Shown piece by piece: positions 10,491 through 22,722 of a stretch of DNA of 64,000 nt. The stretch is from Symsagittifera roscoffensis (taxonomy: Eukaryota; Xenacoelomorpha; Acoela; Convolutidae): assembly GCF_963678635.1 (NCBI RefSeq), contig NC_087069.1:48628276-48692275 (forward strand), given 5' to 3'. Below the pieces are notes generated by a model. That model ran no database searches. It was not told the DNA's origin and saw only the letters and a program-made list of their open reading frames with translations. How positions within the stretch are numbered: the first letter of the stretch is position 1; every line of letters starts with the position of its first letter. Both the position numbers and the translations under genes were made by a program.

Positions 10491-13257
10491 GTTCGAAATT
10501 TTTTTTACAGCCAGACCTAGTTTAAAAAAAACCCGAATAAAAGTCAAAAGTACGATGCTCAACGCAAGTTGTTGCTTGAATCTCAAGGTGTATTCAAATT
10601 GAAAATCTACCTTAGTTTGTAGCATGATTGTTCTCGACTTTTAAACCAAAAAAACATGTGAAGGTCTCAAGAAGTTTCAGAAGTATTGAAAGGATGTTAA
10701 TGATTTACCTGTTCTTAATATTTTTTTAATTAAAAGATTTTTTGTTGTTTAGATGTGGAAGTGTGTGTTTGTTCTTTCGAAAAAAATTGTAACATTGAAA
10801 TGCGATTCGAGAACTGAATATGAGCAATTCAACGTTACCCAAAGATTAGTTTCTACAGTTGCTAATGACAGACGAGTTATACGGCCTTCCATTGATCGAT
10901 AACCACGTTCCAGACTATTTGTAAGAATGGTTTGAGGAACTGCTGCCATTTTCAAAAACACAACTGTTCATCGCAATGATTTTACGGTCATATGAAGAAA
11001 ACTGCCGTGGTAAACGGAATAATGACATTTGGTTGGCATTGTCTGCTAGCCGGTTATTTCGGTGAAAAAGATCTATTTACAGCTCTTTGTATCAAAGGGT
11101 GTTTAAGTTGTAGACTTGTTGTTAACAAATGAGCTTTGTTTATTCAAAACAGCCGTGCAAAACTATTCAAGGTTTTCACTGATTTTGTTAGTTATAACGA
11201 ATTGGAGATTCTGACGTTGATAAGATTGTTTTTGCTAAGACTTCGTTGATTGTTTAGTTGATAACAGTGCCAATGAGATACAACCCATCAATAAAACAGC
11301 TTTCGATCAAGCCGTTCAAGTCAACAAGGTAGATGCAACAAAGAAAATCAACTCAGCAAGGTTCCTGTCCTACGACGTAACTGATATATATATTTTTGAA
11401 CGTAATTGATAAATACTTTTTAAGTATAGATGTCAAAGAAAATATTATCAAACGACGATCCTATAATTGTTGGTTTTGTTACTTGAAACAATGCAAAACA
11501 GCAATTGCCAAAGCTCAGACAAATTTTTTCTGGAAAAATATTACGTCCATTTACCGATCGATCAATTGAAATGGATACAAATTCAACGGTTTTAATTTTA
11601 TCAGAATCAAGAGTCAACCACTTCTAGTGCTTTTTTAAAATGAAAATGAAGGGAACAAAAATATAATGACAGAGATTATCTTCTCGGTGATCTTTCAGTT
11701 TTTTTTACCACTTGTCTGTCGTGCGAAGCATATAAAGCTTGGTAACAGATGGTTTGGTTTAATTTAAGAGTAAGGAGTAACACAGAAATGGTGTGTTTAA
11801 GTAGTAAGGCCGACTGTGCGTACAATGGGCAGTCCTCAGGAAAAAGAAAGAAAAGTACTTCGGACGAAAAAACCTGATGAATGTAATAATCGAGGTTTCC
11901 GACTTTTTCAGAATTAGATCGAATTCAAAATGTAAAGATCATATTTTTTTGTAGGCGACATTTGCTGATTAATCGCGTTTCTGCAATATTTTAATTTTTG
12001 TATGCGTTCGTATTCATTGCTTTTGAAAAAAAATTGATTTGAATAAACAGTGCACTTTCACATTTGTGACTTTTCACAATTTCTTGATTTTATAGCTGTG
12101 ACTTTGTGTATTTTGTAAAATAACTAAGGATTGTCTAGAAAGTGACTCTGATTTATTTTTGATTGAAATTGTTTTCTTTATCGTGAGACTAAAAAATTAA
12201 GCAATCCTAGTTATGATTTTTTATTTGAGAACTAGATTAAATAACCCTACAGCTTGCTCAATATTTCAACTGTTTGATAGTATTTGTTTAAATTTTTCTC
12301 CTAGTCGAGTGAATTTTTGACGTTCGACTGCAGTTGATTTTGAAGCGAACTGTTGAACAGGATTTGCGATTAATTTTTCACACTATTTATGAAAATTTTC
12401 TTTCTGAAAACAAAAAAGTCTTAAACTTGCACGAAAAATTGTCACAAAAAAACAAAGAAATTCAAAAGTGAATTTTTTACGCTTAACTGATCTGTGAAAC
12501 AGACATTGCAAAAATTCATGGTCTTTGATTCCGTTTTTCATCAGTTACGGCAACCTCTCTATACTCTGACCCTTAACCCGATTCATATGAGTTGTCGTTT
12601 GAAGAGTTTGAAATTGATGAAACTTCGGGTTTCAGTATCAATACATTTGTCATATTAGTAATTTGACAACTCTACTTAGACGGTATTTGAATTGAGAACT
12701 GGTGAAATTAATTTTTCAATTGTTTCTAAATTACTCGTAATGTATTCGAGAGCTTTCTAGATTTTTTTTTCGACCAATTGAAATATTAGATAGTTTCATT
12801 TAAGAAAGTAAAAGATATTTTCGAAGATCACCGATATTTGATATAGCTTTTAATTTTCACTAAAATCATGAGAAACAAGATATGTCTCCCAAAGTTTTTG
12901 TGGAAATTTCGGAAGCAATGTAACCATTTAAAAAAAAGACTTTTTTTTGAATATTCAAACACAATTTATACTAAATTTTTATTACAATTTGATTGCTTAT
13001 ACGCAAATAGACTATCAGCTACTGCGCACACAACTAATTTGATCTTATTGAATTTTGATTATAAGTTTTTTTTTGATTTTTACTCCAGCTAATACACGCG
13101 CACTCGCTGACCATTATCAGCTTTACCAGTGTTGAAACACCTACTACTGATAAGTACTGGAAGTCTCTGATTACAAAATCAGTTTTTTAAAGCTGACGAA
13201 GGATTTACCAAGTCAAATCCTAATTGATCTAGTCCCTTATAAAAAGTAACAAAAATT
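10491..13257. other. Unassigned AT-rich sequence
   Basis: No gene, RNA gene or bounded repeat could be recognised. The open frames are short (under 75 codons), rich in Lys, Phe and Ile as expected by chance in AT-rich DNA, and lack domain motifs. This is part of the spacer between the two inverted arms. Confidence 0.5.
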
Positions 13258-13265
13258 AAGCTCAT

Positions 13266-13649
13266 CAGGGGCGGATTTAGGAAGGGGGGGCGGGGGGAGC
13301 GGACGCCCCCCTCCCCCCCCTCACAGATTCGACCCCCTGCCGACCCAAAGGGTCCCCCCTTTGATACTTTCTCAGAAATCCATTTTTGGCCGACCGACCC
13401 TAAAGTTTTTCTAAAGGCGCCTTCGGCGCCAATATATACTAACTTTGAGGGGGAGCTCGCGCCAAAAAAAACGCGATTTTTTGTCAAAATTTTTCAAAAA
13501 GTGCCCCAAACGGTGCTAAAAGTGCAAAAAAGTGCTTTGGGAGAGCTCCAAAAATCAATTTGGTCGCCAAAAAAAAAGGTCGTCAAAATTTTAGAATTTT
13601 TTTTGAAAATCCGCCTCCCCCCCTCGAGAAAATCCTAGATCCGCCCCTG
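13266..13649. mobile_element. hAT-type MITE with perfect 8-bp target duplication
   Basis: The element starts CAGGGGCGGATTTAGGA and ends in the inverted form TCCTAGATCCGCCCCTG. It is flanked on both sides by the direct repeat AAGCTCAT (13258-13265 and 13650-13657). CAGGGGCGGA-type termini with 8-bp duplications are characteristic of hAT-superfamily non-autonomous elements. The 384-bp interior is GC-rich and non-coding, with G/C homopolymer runs next to both ends and an internal hairpin AAGGCGCCTTCGGCGCC. The perfect duplication implies a fairly young insertion. Confidence 0.85.
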
Positions 13650-13657
13650 AAGCTCAT

Positions 13658-15062
13658 TATTGAAAAGCCTGAAACTTCAGAGAAGAAAAATAACACAAAA
13701 AAAATCCATACAAAGCGAAATGCAAGACAATTCTGGAAACGTTTTACCGGTTGTTATATTGTGATGCAATTTTGTTAAAATGCAAAATAACAAAAACTGT
13801 AAGCAGAAATCAATGATTGAACTCAATTTGTTCATGGTTATCTAGGTCAACGAAATAACAGATGAAATATCCTTTCTATACGCTGAGAATACCATGAGAA
13901 ACTAGCTTATCTTCATACTGAAGCGAAAGGCTAGAAGTAACATACCATGATTTCATTCAGAGATTTCTAAGGATGACATTGAAAATAAAGTTTGGTTTCT
14001 ACAAAATCAACCCTAAAGAAATGAATGATCTCATATATGCCCCTTTACAGAGGATTTGAGTTGTTAAAAGTGTATGTCTACAACCAAATTAAACTAAAGA
14101 CGAAAAAAGTAGTTTCTCCATCTTTAAAAGTTACGACAGTTTGTGCGAGATAAAACTAAAAACATAACAGATTACTTAGGTTTCTGTTGCGCTCCTCTAT
14201 TTTTCTTTAGACGAGCGCGAGCCAGTGTCTTGTAAGAGAAACTAGACTATTTTTCCGTAAGCAACTTTTTTATCTTTTTTCCGACTGGCTTTTTTTTTCA
14301 GCAGTAAGAACATCTTACTTCGTTACCACTTGGCCTAGAATAACGAGCTTGCCTTTGTTCCCATAGGTCTGGGGTTTGAGTGACTTTTGGACTTTTTTCG
14401 GAATGCAGAAAATTGTTTTTTTTTTCTGGGACTTTGGTTTTTCTGTACATGTTTTCGCGGCTTAGCTAAAACATCGGGAAGTTTTCTTGGGAATTTTGGA
14501 AAATCCAAATAAATTGTCTGCAAGATGAAAAAGTTTTGAAACTTAATTGCTGCAGATTTCCTTGTCAATTTTTTGGTGGATTTTTTCATCTCATTGAGTA
14601 TTTACCCACTTGTTTTCGGCTTTTTTTTGTGTTTTTTTTTGTGTTTTTTTTCTAAAATTTAGTTTGATGTGAGAGAAAGAAAAAACTAGCTTGAATCATT
14701 TTTGATTAGATTTCTTGTTACCACACTTTTCCAATCTTTTCAAAATTTTTTCTCGAAAATTTTTCAAAATAGATTTTGCTGCTGGTGGAACTGTCAGCTT
14801 AAAAATTGAACAAACTTTTGTCTGCTACTATAATTGCCATATGAATAACTTTTCTGGAAATTGGAAAAGTCTTTCTGCTGAAATTTTACAACGAAATCAC
14901 TTTGTACTTTGAGATTTGAGCAACATTAATTATTCTTAACATTTTGACTGCGTGCACAAAAGTTGTGATGATAACAAATTGTAATTGGAGAGCTCGATAA
15001 AAGAGCTATAGTTTTAGTTTACAATGAGATTCTACAATATTTCGAGGAAGGAAAAGACAGAT
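13658..15062. other. Unassigned AT-rich sequence
   Basis: No recognisable gene or repeat boundary was found. T-rich runs (14600-14660) and short Lys/Phe-rich open frames are present and look like chance. Confidence 0.5.
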
Positions 15063-15071
15063 GTAGTAACT
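15063..15071. repeat. Left 9-bp target duplication of the Mutator-like element
   Basis: GTAGTAACT directly precedes the element and recurs exactly at 17420-17428 after its right end. Nine-base duplications are the hallmark of Mutator-like transposition. Confidence 0.85.
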
Positions 15072-17419
15072 GGCGCAGAGACAATTCAGCCACAGACAAT
15101 TCAGCCGATTTAAAATACAGACAATTCAGCCAAAACACTCAAACAATTCAGCCAAAGACAATTCGATCGATTTAGATTAAAGAGACAAGATAAAAGGGAA
15201 CAATAAAACTTTTCTAATTTGATTAGAGTCAGAAGGCTTTCAACAGTTTACCAAAGAAATGTGAAACATCAAATAACAATTTCAAAGATCAAAACAAACT
15301 TGCTATGCATAAAGTTTTCCGAAATATGTGCATTGAAGGTACACAGTTTTAAATACTTCTGTAAATGGTCTCGATTGTAATTTTTTGCGTTTGAACGAGT
15401 TTATCATTTGCTATTGAATACTTGGGCTTCTGTTTTCTGATAATATCACCGGACATCAGTCTCTCTACATTAATTTCGTTTTTTTTTGCTCATCTTTGAA
15501 ACGTGTGATCAACTTGGTGAGGGCTGGATGCTTTGTCGATACGAATTTATTGAAGCTGCCATTCTATGCCTCCAACGCTTTGTTCGTACGAGTTTCTCCA
15601 CTGAGCAGCCGATTGAAAACGTTCCAATCGGCAATGTCAAACTTTGGTTTGACGCATCTATTTCCTCGACAGGCACCAATATAAGTGTCTTCGAATAGTC
15701 CGATAGACTCTGGAATTCCTCTGAGGGATCCTCTTTTCGGAGTGCCTCAAAAGCGAAAATAACGTCGTCAATGGGAACGAATGCCAAGCAAATCATTTTT
15801 TTGACTTTCAGTCGAAACTCAGCATCGTCCATGTACTTGAGCGTAAAACCAAGTTTTTGTACATTGCGCCATACTGCTTGGCCCAGGTGGAAGAAACAGA
15901 ATTGAATTTCTTTATCATGCTGCAATTTTTTATGGCGTTGCGAACAGCGGCTTCAAAGTCAATGACTACTTTTTTTTCCAAATTGCTCTAAGCAGCCAAA
16001 AAGTTTTTCGTAAGAGTCTTGCGTCCTATTGTGCAGCAGAGCATAAACCAAGGGTATAACTGCGTTTTCGATTACACCATGAATAGTATAATCTTGGTAA
16101 AAGACGTCTGGTGCCACTGAAAACGTTCCATCGCAATGACAGACTTCCGAATGAGAAAGCAAATCAAGCGCTGGTAGTGTTGCAAAAATTAAAACTCGAC
16201 TGTCCGACTTACCAGAATCAAAATACAGGAACGTATCACCACTGTGTGTGAGTTTGAGAGGTTCCGGAATTTCGTCGACGCTCTCAAGGTTTTTTGGTTT
16301 TGGCATTGTTTCCAAAGGTTGCTGCCTGATTCGGATACTTCGAAGGGATGTTGAGTAACTCGGTATTGTGGGCGCTGCATAAAGAGGCAGGTCAATTTGG
16401 GCGTTGAAAACAATCTGTCGGGGAGCGTTACCGGTGTTTGCGGCTTTTTCTCGAACTTCATTAGCAAATTTCTTGGCTTGAATTTTTGAGGGTCTCGGTA
16501 AATGAGCGTGCTCGGTTTTTAAGGTAAATTCTTGCTGTTCGTCCAAATAACCCACTGCTCTACAATTTCCAAATGCACATTTCCCTTTAATGAGACTGTT
16601 CTTAAGTTGGTTTGTTTCACGGTATCTATAACCGTCGAGACAAATATGTTTTTTTTTCGCGTTCATATATTACGAATTCCATTTTACGTCAACTTTTGCT
16701 AAAAGTGAATGAATGAGAATGATTCGGATACTATTCAACCAGTTGTTCAAGCTACTTACTAATGAAGATTAATCAATGTTAACTGTGTCAATGAACCATT
16801 TAACTGCAAAAAGTAGGCGCTAAACGCGGTACTGGTTTCTGGTTGGTCAATATTTTAATCGCAATTAGTTTATCTTTTGAAAAAGTTTAAGTTTTAGATT
16901 AGTTTAACCAACTACCCAAATTACCTGATAGGCGATTTTGCACCCTCCCCCGCCTAAGGCATGACAAGAGTATCAACGTAACTGTGTGGCCAGTACGTGG
17001 TAGGGGTGGTCAGCCCTTTAACTGACATCCTTTTTGACCGCCTGTAAATTCCCAATTTCGGGTCTGCTTTCGTGTAAATTGGTTAGTATTTAAGTATTGC
17101 GCAGTTTTTTGTAGAGTTCAATTTTTGCTTAACTTTTATTCCAAAATTGGAAACATATTGAGTTGTATAAAGTTTTATTATGCTTAGGCATTTTTGGTTC
17201 TGTTAATTTTAATTGTTTCATGTGCATTTGAAAGGAATTACTTATAAATCGTCTAATGAAAGCTTTGATGTTTTGCCGCATGTGAAAAGTTTTTGCGCGT
17301 ACTTTTTAAAACTTGAAAACTGTCTGAATAGTCTTTGGCCGAATTGTCTCACTCAATTTGACTGAATGGTCCGAATTTGAAATTGGCTGAATTGTCTGTG
17401 GCCAAATTGTCTGAACGCG
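15072..17419 (-). mobile_element. Mutator-like element (MULE), about 2.35 kb
   Basis: The termini are imperfect inverted repeats: the left begins GGCGCAGAGACAATTCAGCC and the right, reverse-complemented, begins CGCGTTCAGACAATTTGGCC. Each end then carries further copies of GACAATTCAGCC (four or so on the left to about 15165; a similar array on the right from about 17310). A perfect 9-bp direct repeat GTAGTAACT flanks the element. It encodes one broken MULE transposase on the minus strand. Remaining internal DNA (15072-15508 and 16667-17419) is non-coding. Confidence 0.85.
15509..16666 (-). pseudogene. MULE transposase with N-terminal FLYWCH-like zinc finger, frameshifted
   Basis: The transposase would cut and rejoin the ends of the surrounding element. 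The frame 16666-15959 begins with a FLYWCH/WRKY-GCM1-like zinc region (Cys pair around GKCAFGNCRAVGY, then EHAHLP). The DDE core starts at CHCDGTFSVAPDVFYQ, containing the first catalytic Asp. The second frame, 15925-15509, holds the CFFHLGQAVWRNVQ block typical of MULE transposases and the likely catalytic Glu in FEALRKEDP. Between the frames, at about 15950-15975, the DFEAA block (second Asp) is reached only in a shifted frame, next to a run of A/T bases, so a one-base slip inactivates the gene. Total coding span is about 385 codons, normal to slightly short for the family. Confidence 0.85.
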
Positions 17420-17428
17420 GTAGTAACT
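17420..17428. repeat. Right 9-bp target duplication of the Mutator-like element
   Basis: GTAGTAACT, identical to 15063-15071. Confidence 0.85.
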
Positions 17429-18071
17429 TATTCCCGGTGAACATTTAGACTTTTTCAAATACATTTTATCTTGTGTTTTTTCGGCCAACTGTTGGATCAC
17501 TTACTCTAGCTAAAACCATTCGTATAACGAGAAGATTCAGCCTTGCAAATTTATCCCCGGGGGCAGAAAAAATAGTTTGATTATCAAACGTTGAACTCTT
17601 TTTCAAAAATGAAGACCATTATCCGAGAAAACAACTCTAATTGAAAAACTATCCAGGATAATTATTTAAAGTTTCATCCTTTAAAAAATGTTTGTGTTTG
17701 ATCGACAATTTTGTTCTTAAGAGTTTATTGGAAAAAAAGAAGCCACGAGAACAAACTGGAGACATTGGAAATCAAAATATTTAATAATAAAACGAAAAAC
17801 AAGAGTGCTCGGATCAGGGCGAAGCACTGAATATTCCGACTGCCTTTTAAGGTTTATGGCGCAGTAATAACATAAAAAAACTAAATCTAATAAAACAAAA
17901 AGACATTTTTTTTCAAAAATTTTAATTTTTATACGAACATCATCCCCCCACACGCCGTTTAAAGTACAAAAGGATAACTTTTGATCCTTGTAACAAAATA
18001 ATTATTGCAAATAGGCTTCATTCAACCAATTTGGAACGATTTCAGGACGGATTAAATCTCCGCTTACGCTG
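17429..18071. other. Unassigned AT-rich sequence between two transposons
   Basis: No gene or repeat was recognised between the MULE and the gypsy LTR. Confidence 0.5.
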
Positions 18072-18368
18072 TGTGATATTCCCAAACTGCGTAGCGGGTT
18101 ATGGAACAAAAGTTAAGATAGATACTGTTAATTACTGTTTTTGGTTCTTGTGAACAAGGTTTCGTAGCTGAGAATAGTTACTGTTCGATACACTGTTGTA
18201 TGAAAACACTGACTAATTCATCTATAGGATTTTAGCATCACCAAATGGCCTTGACCACTCTTACATAATAATAGCATACTAAACATAATTAGCACATATG
18301 GTTACTGCAGATGCAGTAGCTAACAAACTGTCCTCAAGGTTACCTACTGCTAACGCCGCAGTATCACA
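18072..18368 (-). repeat. 3' LTR of the minus-strand gypsy element
   Basis: Direct repeat partner of 24603-24900, differing at only a handful of positions. TGTGATA and TATCACA form 7-bp inverted termini. The polypurine tract TTGGGGGAA (plus-strand complement at 18369-18377) adjoins it on the internal side. Confidence 0.9.
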
Positions 18369-18585
18369 TTCCCCCAAGGACCAAAAAAATTTATCTAATA
18401 CATATAAACTTTTATAAATAAATAGCAATAATACGAGTTTTTCAGCTCAGTTTTGTGATCCCGTTAGTGATAGAAATGTTTTTTTTTGAGATTTTCCGTT
18501 TTCCTTCTTTCTATTTTGAGTGTTTCTTAATCTCCACAGGCATTTTCCACAGTGTACTCCACGGCTGCGTCGTGTCCAGTGCGGT

Positions 18586-19233
18586 CTATCCAAACTTTTT
18601 TCGAAATATGTGGCGTTCTAGAAGCTTCAAGCGGGTTTCCATCGGCTGATTCTTATCCGTCTTCACATTAGCCAAACCGTATCTATACTGCTCCAGAGCC
18701 ATTTCATTTATGTCGGCCTCCTCTTCTGCACTAATGGACTTAACCGAATGTTTTACTGGGCTACCCAGTCTTTTAGGCCCCTGGTTTTTCGTGGCTTGCT
18801 TACTGCGCATCACGCTCGTACCCACTTGTTCATCTACAATTGAGTCGTCCGAAATTCCGGACGGAGATCCGTGTTCGCCTGTCATCTCTGTCTGATTTTC
18901 AGTTCTTGCTTTAATTATTTCTTCCGCCGTCTTCTGCAGACCTCTTGTCAAAACTTGGTCTGCCAGGCTTTGCCATTCCTCGGCTCCCATATCCTGAATT
19001 TGGAACGCTTTCAAAATTGAGCTATGTGAAGTGTCCCTCGTAATGCGTTTCTTTGCCTGCTTAGCTTTGGGGTTCGAACTGCTCAGTTGATCAGTTGGGT
19101 CCACCGTTTCTGCTTGTCCTGATGCTCTGACCTCTTCTGCTGTTATAGCAGCTTTCTTTTTGTCCAAATTTCCTTTGAATTTGGGTGTTCGTTCCTTCTT
19201 ATCCTGTGAATCCCTCATCGGGTTTAATGCCAC
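18586..19233 (-). CDS. C-terminal part of the post-integrase ORF of the gypsy element
   Basis: An open frame of 215 codons, hydrophilic and rich in Lys, Glu, Ser and Thr, with no recognisable fold. Together with the preceding 19299-19829 frame it forms the region after integrase, before the 3' LTR. It has no signal peptide or membrane segment, so it is not an envelope gene. It may be the disordered tail of the polyprotein. Confidence 0.5.
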   Translation of the reverse strand: MALNPMRDSQDKKERTPKFKGNLDKKKAAITAEEVRASGQAETVDPTDQLSSSNPKAKQAKKRITRDTSHSSILKAFQIQDMGAEEWQSLADQVLTRGLQKTAEEIIKARTENQTEMTGEHGSPSGISDDSIVDEQVGTSVMRSKQATKNQGPKRLGSPVKHSVKSISAEEEADINEMALEQYRYGLANVKTDKNQPMETRLKLLERHIFRKKFG

Positions 19234-19298
19234 CTGCTGTTGTGTTTTTGGTACCGCTGTCTTTGAACCCCCGAGATTTGGCTTTGCTCGCTTTATTG

Positions 19299-19829
19299 CT
19301 AAGTTAAGCCCCCACCAACAGGTGTGTCCCGCGACGTGACTACAGTCTCGCTATCCTGAAAGAGGTCCTTTAACCGTTCACTCGATATGTTCAATTCCTC
19401 ATCTTCCGATGCCATGTCATCATTTAGCTCGTCATCCTTCTTTTGGTGCTGACTCTTTGGCTCTTCTAATTGACTCTTTGCCTTCTCCTTTTGACTTGTC
19501 CCATCCTTGGGTATCTTCGTAGGGGAACTCACCATCTTTGCCAGATCACTTTTGCGAGATACTGCTCCCGCAGCGGTTGTCACTGTTATCGGTGACTCGA
19601 TAATAACTTTTCCTTTGAACGGTTTTGTCAGTGCCGCCCCACTCTTTCTTGTCTCGTCTCTACGGCTGAGGTTGTGACTATTCCACTCCGACCCCTTTGG
19701 TTTGTCCTCGACAAACCCCTTCTCCCATGAGTATAGCTTCCTTTTCTCTAAGCAATTCTGGGTCGATAGTGCTGGTGACGTCCACCAGTTGTTATAGGCT
19801 GGGTCCGTCATATTTATGCCGTTCTGCAT
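19299..19829 (-). CDS. Post-integrase segment of the gypsy polyprotein
   Basis: A 176-codon frame, low-complexity and charged (Lys, Ser, Glu, Pro-rich), on the same strand as and directly downstream of the integrase remains. It includes an acidic stretch ending LNISSERLKDLF. Function unknown. It is separated from the next frame by stops within about 65 bases, consistent with decay of one longer reading frame. Confidence 0.45.
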   Translation of the reverse strand: MQNGINMTDPAYNNWWTSPALSTQNCLEKRKLYSWEKGFVEDKPKGSEWNSHNLSRRDETRKSGAALTKPFKGKVIIESPITVTTAAGAVSRKSDLAKMVSSPTKIPKDGTSQKEKAKSQLEEPKSQHQKKDDELNDDMASEDEELNISSERLKDLFQDSETVVTSRDTPVGGGLT

Positions 19830-19989
19830 TCCAGTTGGCGTTGGCTTCTAACAGGGTCCGGAGAGTCCTTGCTCTGTTCTTCTCCCGTGTCGACATGTTC
19901 TCCTGTTTTTAGAGAGGGCTGACATCCCGGCTCTTCTGCCCCTTCTTGACGATTTTGACAGAGTCCCGAGATTGGTCAATCCTCTTCTT

Positions 19990-20950
19990 AAGTTGATTTG
20001 CAGTTAATGCCGACCTCTCCAGATGCTACTTATCTAAAAGATCAGAGAGTTCTACAAATCTCTCTCGTATAATTTTGAACTCTGTTTGGTAATCTACCGA
20101 AATGTGCTTCGAACGGCGATTTCTGAAAAGTTTTCTGCTTTATCCATCGCATGTCCCTAATTATCGAACTGAGACATAGTTTAATTGACTTTACATTTTC
20201 TTCCAGTAGCATCACCCCAAACGCTTTTTTATGGTTTGTATTGTTCTTTCAACTAGACCACAACCGCGATGGTCACCCACCGGGCAGAACTTTTGTTCTA
20301 TGTTGTTTTCGAGGCAGAATTTTTCCATTGCTTTGAAACCTTTGAAACCTTTGAAACCGGAGAACTGATCCGTTTTTATCGATTCTGGGATTCCGTTCGT
20401 ATCGAAGTACGACCGTAAGAATTTAATAGTGGTTCCCCCCCCGTTGATTTTGTTACTTTAACTGAAGGAGTTTTTGAATAACGACCAATCGCTGTTAGCA
20501 AGTAGATTTTGTTCCCCCTTATAATCTTCTAAATGTCCCGCGTAATCTAACTGAACATCCTGTCCCGGCTGCGATAGCAGTAGCAGTGGTTGCGAGGAAT
20601 TTTTTTGATAAAACATATTTTGCATTCTTACCATAGCGTGTACATTCTCTACACTCCTCCGCTAAGTTTACACTATCCTTGTGCATGTGGGGCCACCACA
20701 AAAAGTTCGACACGTCAAGCATTGCCTCTTGCCCCGGATGTCCTCGATGAATTCGCTTCATAACTGCTGGTCGAAGTTGTATTGAAACTGCTAGCCGACT
20801 GTCTACCAGGATGCATTCATCTATTACTGAGAGTTGATTCCACAGCGGATTCGTATACGGGCCCATGAGTTCAAATCCTGCCCGGTCCTTCCTTTCTATT
20901 ACGCGTCGTAAACGGTCCATCCACACATCTTCAGAGACGAGTTCGGCCAA
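19990..20950 (-). pseudogene. Integrase of the minus-strand gypsy element, broken
   Basis: The frame 20950-20519 contains the HHCC zinc-binding domain: HRGHPGQEAM, then a WWPHMHKD block and the Cys pair CRECTRYGK. The catalytic core continues in other frames to about 20000: a TDQFSGFKG block carries the second Asp, and GLVERTIQTIKKRL carries the catalytic Glu. A 9-bp unit (TTTGAAACC on the plus strand) is tandemly triplicated at 20332-20358, adding extra Gly-Phe-Lys repeats after the second Asp. At least one in-frame stop lies near 20460. Integrase would insert the cDNA into host chromatin; this copy cannot. Confidence 0.75.
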
Positions 20951-22015
20951 CAGCGTTTTGTCAAATAATTTAGATAAGCTAAAACTCCCGTATCTCCCAT
21001 AGCTGCCAATGAGCTCTCCAACTGGGTCTGTTTTTTGTTGATCCTTCGCGATGGTTGAATTTCGCTGACCTTTTGACTTTGATCGTCATCCTCCGCGGTT
21101 AAGTCCCTTTCTATGATAGGTTTAGTTGGCGAAACTGAACGAGTACCTGCTCTTGGGCTACTCGTGACCATCTGTGTTGCTGCCTCCAGCTCTTTGATGT
21201 TTCCATTAATCTCTTTATTTTGTCTAATTAGATCCCAAATGGATATTAAGTTTTTCGTCTCCTCTGCGTCCTGGTCCCACATTACTGCTCGTGCAGCACA
21301 GCTATCTTCTTCAAAACGGTCTGCCCCGATCTATCCAAAATTACTCTCCTTATCCGACACGTTCGATGAAAAATAATCTCATTGATTTCTTCCTCTGTTA
21401 ATTTATCGCTCTCCTCCTGTGTCCTACAGTCTCCGATCCGCACCATCTTCTTCTTTGTTTTTTCGCTCTCCATTTCTTCTGATTTTTGTTTACTGTTTTG
21501 GATTAAAGTGACCGACTGAACTGCTCTAGTGAAATTGACAAAAGTGTTCTGATTCAACGCGTTATTCATAGGCGAAAATTTTGAATCGGAATTGTTTTCG
21601 TTCCAGTCGAGCTTTGTTCGGTTTTTGACCATTTTGTTGCTATGGCAACCATGCCTTGATTTTGACAACTTGTCTCCTCTTTTCTGTTTTTGAGAATGTT
21701 CTAGAAACTTTTTATTCTGAATTGTTGCATCAGTGGCATTCAGCCGACTGTACAAACAGTCGAGTGCTGTATGAAAACACTCAATTGAAGTGACCACAAA
21801 TTTTTGATCCAATTTTGTTTCTGACCAGGGTTCTCCAGTTGGTTCTCTAGAGAGATCATAATAGTTCAATTTGGCAATGTTTGCTACTGCTTGTTTGGTT
21901 TCCGCAAACACCTCAGTATTTTCGGGTCACCATTCGAATTTTTTTACTGGGACTTTAACATTTTTCAATTTTTTCTTTTCATTTTCCTCTCGCGTTAATG
22001 GTCTTAGCTTGTCTG
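20899..22015 (-). pseudogene. RT-connection and RNase H region of the gypsy element, degenerate
   Basis: The frames 21911-21282 and 21282-20899 occupy the position between RT and integrase. The start (AETKQAVANIAKLNYYDLSRE) matches the connection and early RNase H region of gypsy polymerases. The rest is strongly charged linker with EEE- and KK-rich segments, and I cannot place the RNase H acidic residues. Frame changes at about 21282 and 21915 show decay. Confidence 0.5.
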
Positions 22016-22722
22016 TCAAATTAGCTGCATTTGGTATAAACTTCGAAGGTGATTAATGCTACCTAGGAAAGACCTAAGTTGTTTGAGCGACTTGGGATGC
22101 TCTAACTTAAGAATAGCTTCCGTTTTCGTAATCTTCGGGGTAACCCCACTTTCTGAAAGTTTATGTCCTAGCCAGTTTACTTCTGTTGTAAAGAATTCAC
22201 ATTTCGACAGCTTCAGAGATAAGTTTTCCTTCTCTAACTTCATTAGGACGCCAGTTATTAGTTCTAGCTCCGATCACTTTGAAACGATCAATATATCAAC
22301 CAAGAAGCAAAATGTGTTCTTAGAATTAATTAACGTTCGATCCATTGCTTTTTGAAATTCGGCTGGCATATCAGCCAACCCGTAGAATCCAGTCAAAAAA
22401 CGATATGTACCTGTTGCTTTTCCCCCACGATATTGAAATTACACTACCTTGCAGTTTGCGGTGTTAACTTCAGCTGACTATACGCGTGTTTTAAATCTAA
22501 CACAGTGAAAAACAAAGTACCTGCTGCTTGTGCAGTTACTATCTGATTGACTCCGTCTAATACTTCCTCCACATTCGGCATTTGGTATTTGTTTTTGTAC
22601 ATTTGTCTATTGATGGGTTTTGCATCCAGTGCCAACTTAATTGAGTCATCTTTCTTCACTGTGATAACAATAGGGGCTATGAAACAATCACTAGTACACT
22701 TATCTAGACTTTGAATGTGGCC
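22016..22722 (-). pseudogene. Reverse transcriptase of the gypsy element, broken and catalytically altered
   Basis: The palm motif A is visible as FFTVLDLKHAYSQLKL (about 22480-22530). Motif B is GFYGLADMPAEFQKAMD at about 22340-22390. Motif C, normally YxDD, reads FLVDILIVSK at about 22285-22315, so the first Asp of the pair is Val. The thumb follows with VNWLGHKLSESGV and LRSFLGSINHL in the 22243-22016 frame. A stop lies after ILIVSK. Both the active-site substitution and the stops make this copy non-functional. Confidence 0.8.
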
